Source: Ascarosepion bandense
Taxonomy: Eukaryota > Mollusca > Cephalopoda > Sepiida > Sepiidae
Length of the DNA: 64,000 nt
Direction of reading: 5' to 3'
Assembly (NCBI GenBank): GCA_037127315.1
Contig: JBBBDQ010001027.1
Coordinates: forward strand, 4,387,001 to 4,451,000
The position numbers and the translations under genes are program-made. Shown piece after piece: positions 31,101 to 43,635 of this stretch (position 1 is the first letter of the stretch; each line of letters opens with the position of its first letter). Below the pieces are notes generated by a model, which saw nothing but the letters and a program-made list of their open reading frames with translations, did no database searches and was not told where the DNA came from.

Positions 31101-34100
31101 AAGCCGAGAATAATTACGAGCAGAAGAGAGACAAGCAATCAGTAAACATAATAGAGAACAAATGCAAACAAGGAGGAATGATATGAATGAAGCCGAGAAT
31201 AATTACGAGCAGAAGAGAGACAAGCAATCTGTAAACATAATAGAGAACAAATGCAAACAAGGAGGAATGATATGAATGAAGCCGAGAATAATTACAAGCA
31301 GAAGAGAGACAAGCAATCTGTAAACATAATAGAGAACAAATGCAAACAAGGAGGAATGATATGAATGAAGCCGAGAATAATTACGAGCAGAAGAGAGACA
31401 AGCAATCTGTAAACATAATAGAGAACAAATGCAAACAAGGAGGAATGATATGAATGAAGCCGAGAATAATTACGAGCAGAAGAGAGACAAGCAATCCGTG
31501 AACATAATAGAGAACAAATGCAAACAAGGAGGAATGATATGAATGAAGCCGAGAATAATTACGAGCAGAAGAGAGACAAGCAATCTGTAAACATAATAGA
31601 GAACAAATGCAAACAAGGAGGAATGATATGAATGAAGCCGAGAATAATTACGAGCAGAAGAGAGACAATCAATCTGTAAACATAATAGAGAACAAATGCA
31701 AACAAGGAGGAATGATATGAATGAAGCCGAGAATAATTACAAGCAGAAGAGAGACAAGCAATCTGTAAACATAATAGAGAACAAATGCAAACAAGGAGGA
31801 ATGATATGAATGAAGCCGAGAATAATTACGAGCAGAAGAGAGACAAGCAATCTGTAAACATAATATAGAACAAATGCAAACAAGGAGGAATGATATGAAT
31901 GAAGCCGAGAATAATTACGAGCAGAAGAGAGACAAGCAATCCGTGAACATAATAGAGAACAAATGCAAACAAGGAGGAATGATATGAATGAAGCCGAGAA
32001 TAATTACGAGCAGAAGAGAGACAAGCAATCCGTCAACATAATAGAGAACAAATGCAAACAAGGAGGAATGATATGAATGAAGCCGAGAATAATTACGAGC
32101 AGAAGAGAGACAAGCAATCTGTAAACATAATAGAGAACAAATGCAAACAAGGAGGAATGATATGAATGAAGCCGAGAATAATTACGAGCAGAAGAGAGAC
32201 AAGCAATCTCTAAACATAATAGAGAACAAATGCAAACAAGGAGGAATGACATGAATGAAGCCGAGAATAATTACGAGCAGAAGAGAAAGATATTACAACT
32301 GGCCAACATAATAGAGAACAATGTAAACAAGGAGGAATGATATAAATGAAGCCGAGAATAATTACGAGCAGAAGAGAGACAAGCAATCTGTAAACATAAT
32401 AGAGAACAAATGCAAACAAGTAGGAGGAATGATATGAATGAAGCCGAGAATAATTACAAGCAGAAGAGAGACAAGCAATCTGTAAACATAATAGAGAACA
32501 AATGCAAACAAGGAGGAATGATATGAATGAAGCCGAGAATAATTACGAGCAGAAGAGAGACAAGCAATCTGTAAACATAATAGAGAACAAATGCAAACAA
32601 GGAGGAATGATATGAATGAAGCCGAGAATAATTACGAGCAGAAGAGAGACAAGCAATCCGTGAACATAATAGAGAACAAATGCAAACAAGGAGGAATGAT
32701 ATGAATGAAGCCGAGAATAATTACGAGCAGAAGAGAGACAAGCAATCTGTAAACATAATAGAGAACAAATGCAAACAAGGAGGAATATGAATGAAGCCGA
32801 GAATAATTACGAGCAGAAGAGAGACAAGCAATCTGTAAACATAATAGAGAACAAATGTAAACAAGGAGGAATGATATGAATGAAGCCGAGAATAATTACA
32901 AGCAGAAGAGAGACAAGCAATCTGTAAACATAATAGAGAACAAATGCAAACAAGGAGGAATGATATGAATGAAGCCGAGAATAATTACGAGCAGAAGAGA
33001 GACAAGCAATCCGTGAACATAATAGAGAACAAATGCAAAATGGGTGATGAATGATATGAATGAAGCCGAGAATAATTACGAGCAGAAGAGAGACAAGCAA
33101 TCTGTAAACATAATAGAGAACAAATGCAAACAAGGAGGAATGATATGAATGAAGCCGAGAATAATTACGAGCAGAAGAGAGACAAGCAATCTGTAAACAT
33201 AATAGAGAACAAATGCAAACAAGGAGGAATGATAAGTGTGAATGAAGCCGAGAATAATTACGAGCAGAAGAGAGACAAGCAATCTGTAAAACACACAGAG
33301 AACAAATGCAAACAAGGAGGAATGATATGAATGAAGCCGAGAATAATTACGAGCAGAAGAGAGACAAGCAATCTGTAAACATAATAGAGAACAAATGCAA
33401 ACAAGGAGGAATGATATGAATGAAGCCGAGAATAATTACGAGCAGAAGAGAGACAAGCAATCTGTAAACATAATAGAGAACAAATGCAAACAAGGAGGAA
33501 TGATATGAATGAAGCCGAGAATAATTACGAGCAGAAGAGAGACAAGCAATCTGTAAACATAATAGAGAACAAATGCAAACAAGGAGGAATGATATGAATG
33601 AAGCCGAGAATAATTACGAGCAGAAGAGAGACAAGCAATCTGTAAACATAATAGAGAACAAATGCAAACAAGGAGGAATGATATGAATGAAGCCGAGAAT
33701 AATTACGAGCAGAAGAGAGACAAGCAATCCGTAAACATAATAGAGAACAAATGCAAAACAAGGAGAAATGATGAATGAAGCCGAGAATAATTACGAGCAG
33801 AAGAGAGACAAGCAATCCGTGAACATAATAGAGAACAAATGCAAACAAGGAGGAATGATATGAATGAAGCCGAGAATAATTACAAGCAGAAGAGAGACAA
33901 GCAATCCGTAAACATAATAGAGAACAAATGCAAACAAGGAGGAATGATATGAATGAAGCCGAGAATAATTACGAGCAGAAGAGAGACAAGCAATCCGTAA
34001 ACATAATAGAGAACAAATGCAAACAAGGAGGAATGATAAGAATGAAGCCGAGAATAATTACGAGCAGAAGAGAGACAAGCAATCTGTAAACATAATAGAG

Positions 34101-37100
34101 AACAAATGCAAACAAGGAGGAATGATATGAATGAAGCCGAGAATAATTACGAGCAGAAGAGAGACAAGCACCTGTAAACATAATAGAGAACAAATGCAAA
34201 CAAGGAGGAATGATATGAATGAAGCCGAGAATAATTACAAGCAGAAGAGAGACAAGCAATCTGTAAACATAATAGAGAACAAATGCAAACAAGGAGGAAT
34301 GATATGAATGAAGCCGAGAATAATTACGAGCAGAAGAGAGACAAGCAATCTCTAAACATAATAGAGAACAAATGCAAACAAGGAGGAATGATATGAATGA
34401 AGCCGAGAATAATTACGAGCAGAAGAGAGACAAGCAATCCGTAAACATAATAGAGAACAAATGCAAACAAGGAGGAATGATATGAATGAAAGCCGAGAAT
34501 AATTACAAGCAGAAGAGAGACAAGCAATCTGTAAACATAATAGAGAACAAATGCAAACAAGGAGGAATGATATGAATGAAGCCGAGAATAATTACGAGCA
34601 GAAGAGAGACAAGCAATCCGTGAACATAATAGAGAACAAATGCAAACAAGGAGGAATGATATGAATGAAGCGAGAATACTATACAGTAAAGAGACAAGCA
34701 ATCTGTAAACATAATAGAGAACAAATGCAAACAAGGAGGAATGATATGAATGAAGCGAGAATAATTACGAGCAGAAGAGAGACAAGCAATCTGTAAACAT
34801 AATAGAGAACAAATGCAAACAAGGGAGGAATGATATGAATGAAGCTTTCTAGAATAGTCATAAGCAGAAGAGAGACAAGCAATCTGTAAACATAATAGAG
34901 AACAAATGCAAACAAGGAGGAATGATATGAATGAAGCCGAGAATAATTACGAGCAGAAGAGAGACAAGCAATCTGTAAACATAATAGAGAACAAATGCAA
35001 ACAAGGAGGAATGATAAGTGAATGAAGCCGAGAATAATTAAGGAAAGAGAAGAGAGACAAGCAATCTGTAAACATAATAGAGAACAAATGCAAACAAGGA
35101 GGAATGATATGAATGAAGCGTAATAATTACAAGCAGAAGAGAGACAAGCAATCTGTAAACATAATAGAGAACAAATGCAAACAAGGAGGAATGATATGAA
35201 TGAAGCCGAGAATAATTACAAGCAGAAGAGAGACAAGCAATCTGTAAACATAATAGAGAACAAATGCAAACAAGGAGAATGACATGAATGAAGCCGAGAA
35301 TAATTACAAGCAGAAGAGAGACAAGCAATCTGTAAACATAATAGAGAACAAATGCAAACAAGGAGGAATGATAAGAATGAAGCCCGAGAATAATTACAAG
35401 CAGAAGAGAGACAAGCAATCTGTAAACATAATAGAGAACAAATGCAAACAAGAGGAATGATATGAATGAAGCGAGAATAATTACGAGCAGAAGAGAGACA
35501 AGCAATCTGTAAACATAATAGAGAACAAATGCAAACAAGGAGGAATGATATGAATGAAGCCGAGAATAATTACAAGCAGAAGAGAGACAAGCAATCTGTA
35601 AACATAATAGAGAACAAATGCAAACAAGGAGGAATGATATGAATGAAGCCGAGAATAATTACGAGCAGAAGAGAGACAAGCAATCCGTAAACATAATAGA
35701 GAAACAAATGCAAACAAGGAGGAATGATATGAATGAAGGAGAATAATTACAAGCAGAAGAGAGACAAGCAATCTGTAAACATAATAGAGAACAAATGCAA
35801 ACAAGGAGGAATGATATGAATGAAGCCGAGAATAATTACGGTTAAGAAGAGAGACAAGCAATCTGTAAACATAATAGAGAACAAATGCAAACAAGGAGGA
35901 ATGATATGAATGAAGCCGAGAATAATTACGAGCAGAAGAGAGACAAGCAATCCGTGAACATAAGTTAGAGAACAAATGCAAACAAGAGGAATAATATGAA
36001 TGAAGCCGAGAATAATTACGAGCAGAAGAGAGACAAGCAATCTGTAAACATAATAGAGAACAAATGCAAACAAGGAGGAATGATAAGGAATGAAGCCGAG
36101 AATAATTACGAGCAGAAGAGAGACAAGCAATCCGTGAACATAATAGAGAACAAATGCAAACAAGGAGGAATGATATGAATGAAGCCGAGAATAATTACGA
36201 GCAGAAGAGAGACAAGCAATCTGTAAACATAATAGAGAACAAATGCAAACAAGGAGGAATGATATGAATGAAGCCGAGAATAATTACGAGCAGAAGAGAG
36301 ACAAGCAATCCGTGAACATAATAGAGAACAAATGCAAACAAGGAGGAATGATATGAATGAAGCCGAGAATAATTACGAGCAGAAGAGAGACAAGCAATCT
36401 CTAAACATAATAGAGAACAAATGCAAACAAGGAGGAATGATATGAATGAAGCCGAGAATAATTACGAGCAGAAGAGACAAGCAATCTGTAAACATAATAG
36501 AGAACAAATGCAAACAAGGAGGAATGACATGAATGAAGCCGAGAATGATTACAAGCAGAAGAGAGACAAGCAATCCGTGAACATAATAGAGAACAAATGC
36601 AAACAAGGAGGAATGATATGAATGAAGCCGAGAATAATTACGAGCAGAAGAGAGACAAGCAATCTGTAAACATAATAGAGAACAAATGCAAACAAGGAGG
36701 AATGACATGAATGAAGCCGAGAATGATTACAAGCAGAAGAGACAAGCAATCCGTCAACATAATAGAGAACAAATGCAAACAAGGAGGAATGATATGAATG
36801 AAGCCGAGAATGATTACAAGCAGAAGAGAGACAAGCAATCTGTAAACATAATAGAGAACAAATGCAAACAAGGAGGAATGACATGAATGAAGCCGAGAAT
36901 GATTACAAGCAGAAGAGAGACAAGCAATCCGTAAACATAATAGAGAACAAATGCAAACAAGGAGGAATGATATGAATGAAGCCGAGAATAATTACGAGCA
37001 GAAGAGAGACAAGCAATCTGTAAACATAATAGACAACAAATGCAAACAAGGAGGAATGACATGAATGAAGCCGAGAATGATTACAAGCAGAAGAGAGACA

Positions 37101-37690
37101 AGCAATCCGTAAACATAATAGAGAACAAATGCAAACAAGGAGGAATGACATGAATGAAGACGAGAATGATTACAAGCAGAAGAGAGACAAGCAATCCGTC
37201 AACATAATAGAGAACAAATGCAAACAAGGAGGAATGATATGAATGAAGCCGAGAATGATTACAAGCAGAAGAGAGACAAGCAATCTGTAAACATAATAGA
37301 GAACAAATGCAAACAAGGAGGAATGACATGAATGAAGCCGAGAATGATTACAAGCAGAAGAGAGACAAGCAATCTGTAAACATAATAGAGAACAAATGCA
37401 AACAAGGAGGAATGACATGAATGAAGCCGAGAACGATTACAAGCAGAAGAGAGACAAGCAATCCGTAAACATAATAGAGAACAAATGCAAACAAGGAGGA
37501 ATGATATGAATGAAGCCGAGAATAATTACGAGCAGAAGAGAGACAAGCAATCCGTAAACATAATAGAGAACAAATGCAAGCAAGAAGGAATGACATGAAT
37601 GAAGCCGAGAACGATTACAAGCAGAAGAGAGACAAGCAATCCGTCAACATAATAGGGAACAAATGCAAGCAAGGAGGAATGATGTGAACA
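25117..37690 (+). repeat. 89-bp tandem array, about 140 units (12.6 kb)
   Basis: The unit runs from GAAGCCGAGAATGATTACAAG, through AGAGAGACAAGCAATCCGTC and AACATAATAGAGAACAAATG, to AGGAGGAATGACATGAAT. The period is 89 bp, so every unit shifts frame; all ORFs along it (plus MQTRRNDMNEAE..., minus FAFVLYYVDGLL...) are products of the repeat. 25.1-26.4 kb is degenerate with many indels. 26.4-30.9 kb is mainly type A (AATGATTACAAG, ATCCGTCAAC). 30.9-36.4 kb is mainly type B (AATAATTACGAG, ATCTGTAAAC). 36.4-37.7 kb is mixed. Strong similarity between neighbours implies recent turnover. Confidence 0.97.
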
Positions 37691-37779
37691 AAGAAAAGAG
37701 AGAATTTTATATTTATGATTGTTATTGCAATATTTTGCTAAAATTGTTAAGTTCAAATATTTAATGATGCAACCGGGGA

Positions 37780-38225
37780 ATTTCTACAAATATTTAAAAA
37801 GTCTCTACAAATATTTTACTGTCATAAAATTTGCCATGCGCTTATTCAATCATTAACTGAAGAATTAAAATTCATCAAAATATTAAATTAAGAAAACTGT
37901 TAAAATTAGTAATACTAAAACTTGTAATTCTTTTCCTCTTGAGAAATGAGAGAGCCTTTCGTAACATGAATAATCTCTCACTAAAAGACCCATTAATATT
38001 AGTAACAAAAAATGGCGAGAAAATAATTACATCAATCCTTTTTCCTCTAATGTTACTTTACAATATTTTCTATATTGGTGTGTTGACTCTGATACAGACA
38101 GAAAATACCTTATTTGTATTTTAAATGCCAGTCATTTGCTTAATGTAGATATTTATTCTTGCGTCTATATCACAACAGAATTCAACACAACCATCACTGA
38201 GGTCAACTGCCGTGAGGATCACAGA
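37780..38225. other. Spacer, nothing recognised
   Basis: AT-rich sequence after the array flank; the ORF at 37939-38124 has no recognisable motif. Confidence 0.4.
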
Positions 38226-38640
38226 ATCATTGTTGATTGGTTGGTTGATTTTGTTTAGTGGCATATCAATCTCTATAGGTTATTTGATGTTGAAATCTAA
38301 ATACTGTGATTTACTTAGTTGACTGATTTCGTTTAGCAATATATCAACACCTCTATGGGGTATTTAAGGCTGAAACGTAAATATCTTGATTTGTTTAGTT
38401 GGTTGATTTTGTTTAGTGGCATCTCAACACAATGTTGAATTTTATGGCTTCAACTCCTGATAAAATATATTGTTGGTCATTCTGTTATAAAATGTATTGT
38501 ATGTCATTCTATTATAAAAAATAAGTTGATGGCTGCTATAATTGTACTATTATTATGTATTGTTGGTAATTTTTTTTTATAAAAATATATTTTTATACTT
38601 TCACAGTGGTTTGTCTATTTGCCCATAGCCATGACATTAA
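38225..38640 (+). repeat. GGCATATCAAC-type repeat, three degenerate tandem units, then short T/A repeats
   Basis: Units of about 60-100 bp start GTTGATTTTGTTTAGTGGCATATCAA at about 38245, 38328 (diverged) and 38405. Then TTGTTGGTCATTCTGTTATAAAATG is repeated from 38470 to 38590. Related single copies are at 22.9, 43.9, 49.5 and 51.1 kb. Confidence 0.55.
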
Positions 38641-38720
38641 CAGGTGCTATCACCCAGAGTCAGGGTGGAACTGGGAAAACACAAAATAAGAGGTGGTTCC
38701 ACATTCCTCAAAGCCTCCAT
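38600..38720 (+). repeat. Dispersed repeat shared with 44.2 kb
   Basis: TATTTGCCCATAGC, ACAGGTGCTA.CAC and AGTGGTGGTTCCA-type blocks in the same order as 44210-44320. Function unknown. Confidence 0.55.
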
Positions 38721-38764
38721 CATAAAACAATCAGCAAGGTTTAAAGAGGTTAATGAGAAGATGC

Positions 38765-39300
38765 TTTTAATTGGTATGGGTTGTGATCAACAATATTAAA
38801 GAGTTCTTGGAGAAGACATTTTTAATTGATACAGGTTGCAACCAACCAGCTTTAAAGAATTCTTGGAGAAGATGTTTTTAATTGGTACCACTTGCAACCA
38901 ATAAGCTTTAAAGACTTCTTGGAGAAAGTATTTTTAATTGATATACTTTGCAATCAACAAGCCTTAAAGATTTCTTGAAGATGTTTTTGGTTAGTGCTTG
39001 TTGCAACCAACAAGTTTTAAAATTGTTCTTTTTGAAACTGTTTTTAGTTGGAATGAGTTGTGACCAACAAACTTTAAAGACTTCTTGGAGATGTTTTAAT
39101 TGGTACCACTTGCAACCAATAAGCTTTAAAGACTTCTTGGAGAAAGCATTTTTAATTATTACTCTTTGCAATCAACAAGCCTTAAAGAGTTCTTGAAGAT
39201 GTTTTTAATTAGTGCTTGTTGCAACCAACAAGTTTTAAAATTGTTTTTGGAGAAAATGTTTTTAACTGGAATGGGTTGTGACCAACAAGCTTTGAAAAAA
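38765..39300 (+). repeat. Degenerate ~55-bp tandem repeat with ~219-bp higher-order period
   Basis: About nine units of the form TTGCAACCAACAAGCTTTAAAGACTTCTTGGAGA...GTTTTTAATTGG. ATTGGTACCACTTGCAACC recurs at 38880 and 39099, giving a four-unit, 219-bp higher-order repeat. ORFs on both strands (38908-39171, 38948-39196) are repeat translations. Confidence 0.85.
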
Positions 39301-39534
39301 TACTTTTATTGTCTTTGTGTTGCTTTTGACTTTTCAGCAGCCAGTCTAATATAATTTATCTTGCTTCGTTAAGACCAGTGAAACAGTTGCTATCAGAGAG
39401 GGAATCCTTTCAAATGAGAAAAAGAACAAGATCCAATCCAATTTGAAAAATGATCAAATCAGAGACTGTCTTGTGATAGGATGTTGTAAATTACGGCAAG
39501 GTTGTATTGCAATTCTGGAAAACAAACAACTGGG

Positions 39535-40310
39535 AAGTAAGGAATTTATTTTGTAAGAGAACAAGACCCAATTCTTATTTTTAAATGTTCAAATTAACTA
39601 CACCTGAATCATTTGACTTAATAAATTTGGGATATAAGGAATTTATTTTATAGGAGAACAAGACCCAATTCTTATTTTTAAATATTTAAATTAACTACAC
39701 CTGAATCATTTGACTTAATAAATTTGGGATATAAGGAATTTATTTTATAGGAGATCAAGACCCAATTCTTATTTTTAAATATTCAAATTAACTACACCTG
39801 AATCATTTGACTTAATAAATTTGGGATATAAGGAATTTATTTTATAGGAGATCAAGACCCAATTCTTATTTTTAAATATTCAAATTAACTACACCTGAAT
39901 CATTTGACTTAATAAATTTGGGATATAAGGAATTTATTTTATAGGAGATCAAGACCCAATTCTTATTTTTAAATATTTAAATTAACTACACCTGAATCAT
40001 TTGACTTAATAAATTTGGGATATAAGGAATTTATTTTATAGGAGATCAAGACCCAATTCTTATTTTTAAATATTTAAATTAACTACACCTGAATCATTTG
40101 ACTTAATAAATTTGGGATATAAGGAATTTATTTTATAGGAGATCAAGACCCAATTCTTATTTTTAAATATTCAAATTAACTACACCTGAATCATTTGACT
40201 TAATAAATTTGGGATATAAGGAATTTATTTTATAGGAGATCAAGACCCAATTCTTATTTTTAAATATTCAAATTAACTACACCTGAATCATTTGACTTAA
40301 CAAATCTGTG
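39535..40310 (+). repeat. 97-bp tandem array, eight units
   Basis: The unit GGGATATAAGGAATTTATTT...CATTTGACTTAATAAATTT has an exact 97-bp spacing (39629, 39726, 39823 and so on). Units differ at only a few sites (GAGAACAAG/GAGATCAAG, ATTTAAATT/ATTCAAATT), so the expansion is young. Confidence 0.95.
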
Positions 40311-40740
40311 TAATTTTCAGAAATGCTTGCATAGAATTCAATGTTTCTGAGAAGCGTCAAAACTATAGGAAAATAACAAAAATAAAGTCAATACATTAAT
40401 ATATTGAATACAAAACGAAGATGAAAATATCATTGAAGCATATTTTTTTTCACAAGAAGACATAAATGTGTACGACTCAGTTTTAGAATAATTCATTACC
40501 AATTTCATTCCTAAAAGAAACAGAATTTCTGAAAGGGAAACAATATTTGATCTTCAGTTACTAATATTTATTCATTTATTTATTTGTTTGTTTTTTTTAC
40601 CAGCATATCTACCCTTTTGGGTCATATCCATCCTTTTGGCTCATATCTACCCTTTTGGGTCATTTAATGCTGAAGAATTTGTTTGGTTTTTGTTTACTGC
40701 TTGTTGATCTTTTGTGAGTATTGCTGTCGAGATATAAGAA
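40311..40740. other. Spacer with GGGTCATATC short repeats
   Basis: 40600-40665 has three copies of CATATCTACCCTTTTGG.TCAT-like sequence, a diverged version of the GGCATATCAAC repeat. No gene seen. Confidence 0.4.
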
Positions 40741-40744
40741 GAGG

Positions 40745-41370
40745 AGTTGTGATTTGATGTGTGATGGTTGCATGCTATCTTCTTTTGTTATATAATTTTG
40801 TTGCTTTTAGAAATTCTAAAAGTCATTTAGGTCAGCTTTTTTGAAGGTGTCATTCAGAGTGTTTTCTTGATAGTATCTTAATCGCATTTGTTCAAGATCT
40901 ATGTAGGTTGTTAGTATATGTTTCACTGTGTAGAGCTTGTGACGTGGAATGCAAATTGGTGCCTCCTCACCTTTTAGTAGGCGTGAATGGGTGACAGCGG
41001 TGTGGCCTATTTGAAGTCTAGTCATTACTACTTTTTCTTTTCTTTTCTTGACATTTTTCTGTTGGAAATTTTAACTTGAATCCATTCTTTGAGGATGGGT
41101 CTTATTTTGTTGAGTTTGTTATTTTTGCAGGAGTTCCACAACTCTTGCCATTTTGTCGTAATAAAGTTGTTGATTAGAGGTTTGTAATCTGTGTGGGGTA
41201 CTTTTATATCACTAATGTGGATGTTTAATGATTTTTTAGCTGCTATGTTTACTTTTTCAATTCCTCTGAGACCAATGTGGCTGGGAATCCAGCATAAAAT
41301 AAAATTTTTGTTTTGGGTGATGAGGTTAATTCTTTGTAGGAGATTGATGATTGGAGGGTTATTTAGATTT
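40745..41370 (-). pseudogene. LINE RNase H domain and C-terminus (I/Nimb-like)
   Basis: The minus strand reads, from 41370 down: NNPPIINLLQRINLIT, FILCWIPSHIGLRGIEKVNI (RNase H core with the family's FxWVPSHxGIxGNExAD motif; the GNE is altered to GIE), AAKKSLNIHISDIKVPH, KEWIQVKISNRKM, then MTRLQIGHTAVTHSRLLKGE and LYTVKHILTTYIDLEQMR. The last part is the C-terminal zinc-binding region of I and R1-like elements; two of its usual cysteines are lost (APICIPRHKL). The frame is nearly intact between 40800 and 41030. It fits the missing C-terminus of the family at 1-3.1 kb but is a separate fragment. Confidence 0.8.
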
Positions 41371-41690
41371 TTATTAAAACCAGCAGAAACATTTACTCAC
41401 ACATTGCACAAATTAGCAGAAGCCTGAAAGTTTCCAAAGACAGATGACCAAATTAGAGAATTCTGATTGTTGTTGGACTGCAGAATAAAGATGTATCCAA
41501 AAGATTAAAACGTAATTTCTGTTTTGAAACTTGAGAGACTCCAGGAGAAGTAAATAAATACAACCCCAAATGAAAACACGAGAAAACATGGAGACAAACT
41601 AAAGACCAAGAAAAACCTACACGACAATACATAAAGAAAAGAAATATTTCCTTAATGAGATAACTGTAACAGATTTAAGTGACCTGTGTA
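41371..41690. other. Spacer ending in hAT target site
   Basis: Nothing coding. The last eight bases, CCTGTGTA (41683-41690), are one side of a target-site duplication. Confidence 0.5.
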
Positions 41691-41839
41691 CAGGGGTGGA
41701 CTGAGCCATCGGTCAATTGGACCATGCCCGAGGGCCTGGCACTGCAAGGGGGCTCACCTGGCTAATTATAAAATTATCAAAGATGTTCTTGTTATACACT
41801 TTAATACATACAGTCTGACTTGGGTCACTCAGCTGCACA

Positions 41840-42680
41840 TATATAAAACAATTAAGAATTGTTTTTCATGTTTTCTGCTCGAACGAACTTAAGTCACCGG
41901 TGCCACTTTTTTTTTTTTTTTAAATCATATCACCCCGAGCAAGGCAGTAACGCCACTGATGTGCAGGGAGCTACGTAAGAGCGAAAAGATTGGAAAAGAG
42001 AAAGCCAGAAACCACATCCTAAATAGGGAACAAGGGAGGAGCCTCTACACCTGTTCAATAGACATGGGTGGAGTGTGAACCGGGCAATAATTTAGTCTAT
42101 CTATTCCAATTAGAAAAAAAAAAAGAAGAAAAGTGAAAAGATTGGAAAAGAGAAAGCCGGAAACCACATCCTAAACAGGGAACAAGGGATGAGCCTCTAC
42201 ACCTGTTCAATAGACGTGGGTGGAGTGTGAACTGGGCGATAGTCTAGTCTATCTCTACAACAGGTGTTTACTCGTACAACCAGATTGGCAACTGGGTCCC
42301 AATCATTCACAGTTAGATCAACCAAATGCAGACGACAATTCTACTCCTGCAGCTTCTTCTCTCGAACTTCCCGCCTATGGAACTCGCTTCCATATTCTTG
42401 CTTTCCTGATGGCTACAACCTCCAGGAATTGAAATGCAATGTCAATACTCATCTATTAACCGCTTAACTTCAGTTCTTTCTTCACCGCCCTGTAGATCCC
42501 TTTCCTTTCTCTCCACCTTTGCAACTGTCATCACACCTGTATTCCCATCCTTCTCTTGCTCCTTTCCAACTGGTTCTTCCTTCTTCTCATTCTCCTCTAA
42601 TCCTTTTATTATTATGTAGCCCCCTGCACATCAGTGGCATTACCGCCTTGCTCGGGGTGATACGATTAAAAAAAAAAATG
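41840..42680 (+). pseudogene. LINE C-terminal end nested in hAT element, itself interrupted
   Basis: CSNELKSPVP (about 41880-41905) is cut by a T run. Coding resumes at about 42264 with VFTRTTRLATGSQSFTVRST, then FFSRTSRLWNSLPYSCFPDG and NLQELKCNVNTHLL to a stop at 42467. The 3' UTR ends CTTGCTCGGGGTGATACGATT plus an A run at 42680. The interruption (41907-42255) holds an inverted LINE 3' tail (CACCCCGAGCAAGGCAG) and a duplicated 125-bp block. Confidence 0.75.
41970..42256 (+). repeat. Direct duplication, two ~125-bp copies 154 bp apart
   Basis: GAAAAGATTGGAAAAGAGAA...GTCTATCT at 41978-42106 is repeated at 42132-42256 with few changes. It ends where the LINE coding resumes. Confidence 0.8.
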
Positions 42681-43109
42681 TGTTTTCAAGTTATTATCAG
42701 AGTACAGACTGTGTGCAGCTGCATATGAAAATTTATATGCAGTATATGAATTCATTGAATACTAAGTGTCATACGGTGCATATGTGAAGGATGTTTTTCT
42801 AAACTAAGACTGAAAACAAGGCTGAGGTCTTCACTCGTGGAGAATAACTTGAAGTCACTTATGCTAACTGCTATTGAAAAAGACATTGCAATGAAAATCA
42901 AATCAAAGACAAAATTATTGATAAAATTTCAGAATTCTCTGCTCAAATGAATACAATATTGTTACTGCAATCTGTGAACATTAATATTTTAAACGTTTAG
43001 CTCAGTATTATTGTAAAACATAGTACATCATATATTAGGGTGTGTTAAAATGTAAAAATTTATTTTTAAAAGTGTATGCCAACTTATTTCAATATCTGTT
43101 TCTTAAATC

Positions 43110-43345
43110 TATTATTATAATTTTTTTAATTTAGTACATTGTTTACTTGCTAATTCATAGTAATTAAATGGAATAAATTTTTTTAATTTAGTACATCGTT
43201 TACATGCTAATTCATAGTAATTAAATGGAATAAATTTTTTAATTTAGTACATCGTTTACATGCTAATTCATAGTAATTAAATGGAATAAATTTTTTAATT
43301 TAGTACATCGTTTACATGCTAATTCATAGTAATTAAATGGAAATT
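43110..43345 (+). repeat. 56-bp tandem repeat, four units
   Basis: TTAGTACATCGTTTACATGC recurs at 43131, 43188, 43244 and 43300, with TAATTCATAGTAATTAAATGG between; the first unit is slightly diverged. Confidence 0.9.
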
Positions 43346-43432
43346 TTGTTTGACATGTCATTACGCTTTGTTGTTACTATCTGCATGTGTCTATGAACAT
43401 CTTCATGACCTTCAAGTTTTCAAATCTTTTTA

Positions 43433-43437
<5 letters not shown>

Positions 43438-43488
<51 letters not shown>
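43438..43488. repeat. (TA)n microsatellite
   Basis: About 24 TA dinucleotides. The ORF translating it (YIYIYIYI) is spurious. Confidence 0.95.
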
Positions 43489-43489
<1 letters not shown>

Positions 43490-43635
43490 TAAACTAAAGC
43501 CCTTACTTAGTTATGCCAGTATGCACAGTTCACCTGCTGCGCAGTCTCTACATGTGGCATTTAAATGCAAAGAGCTGGGGGGGGGGGCATTGTATTTTCT
43601 GCCCGAGAGCTTATAACACTCTCAGTCCACCCCTG

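Larger units (their letters stand above)
41691..43635. mobile_element. Non-autonomous hAT-type element, complete
   Basis: CAGGGGTGGACTGAG at 41691 and its exact inverse CTCAGTCCACCCCTG ending at 43635 are 15-bp terminal inverted repeats. The flanking octamers CCTGTGTA and CCTGTGTG form an 8-bp target duplication with one change, typical of hAT elements. At 1945 bp it has no transposase. Its interior consists of nested insertions: LINE ends, a 56-bp repeat and a TA microsatellite. Confidence 0.85.

Noticed and set aside
25117..37690. Dozens of ORFs on both strands (FAFVLYYVDGLLVSLLL... and MQTRRNDMNEAEND...)
   Set aside because: They are six-frame readings of an 89-bp repeat; each lasts one to three units, and the frame changes at every unit.
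25117..37690. CRISPR array
   Set aside because: The whole 89-bp unit is conserved; there are no unique spacers and the context is eukaryotic.
43350..43616. 88-residue ORF with YIYIYI
   Set aside because: Translation of a TA microsatellite.
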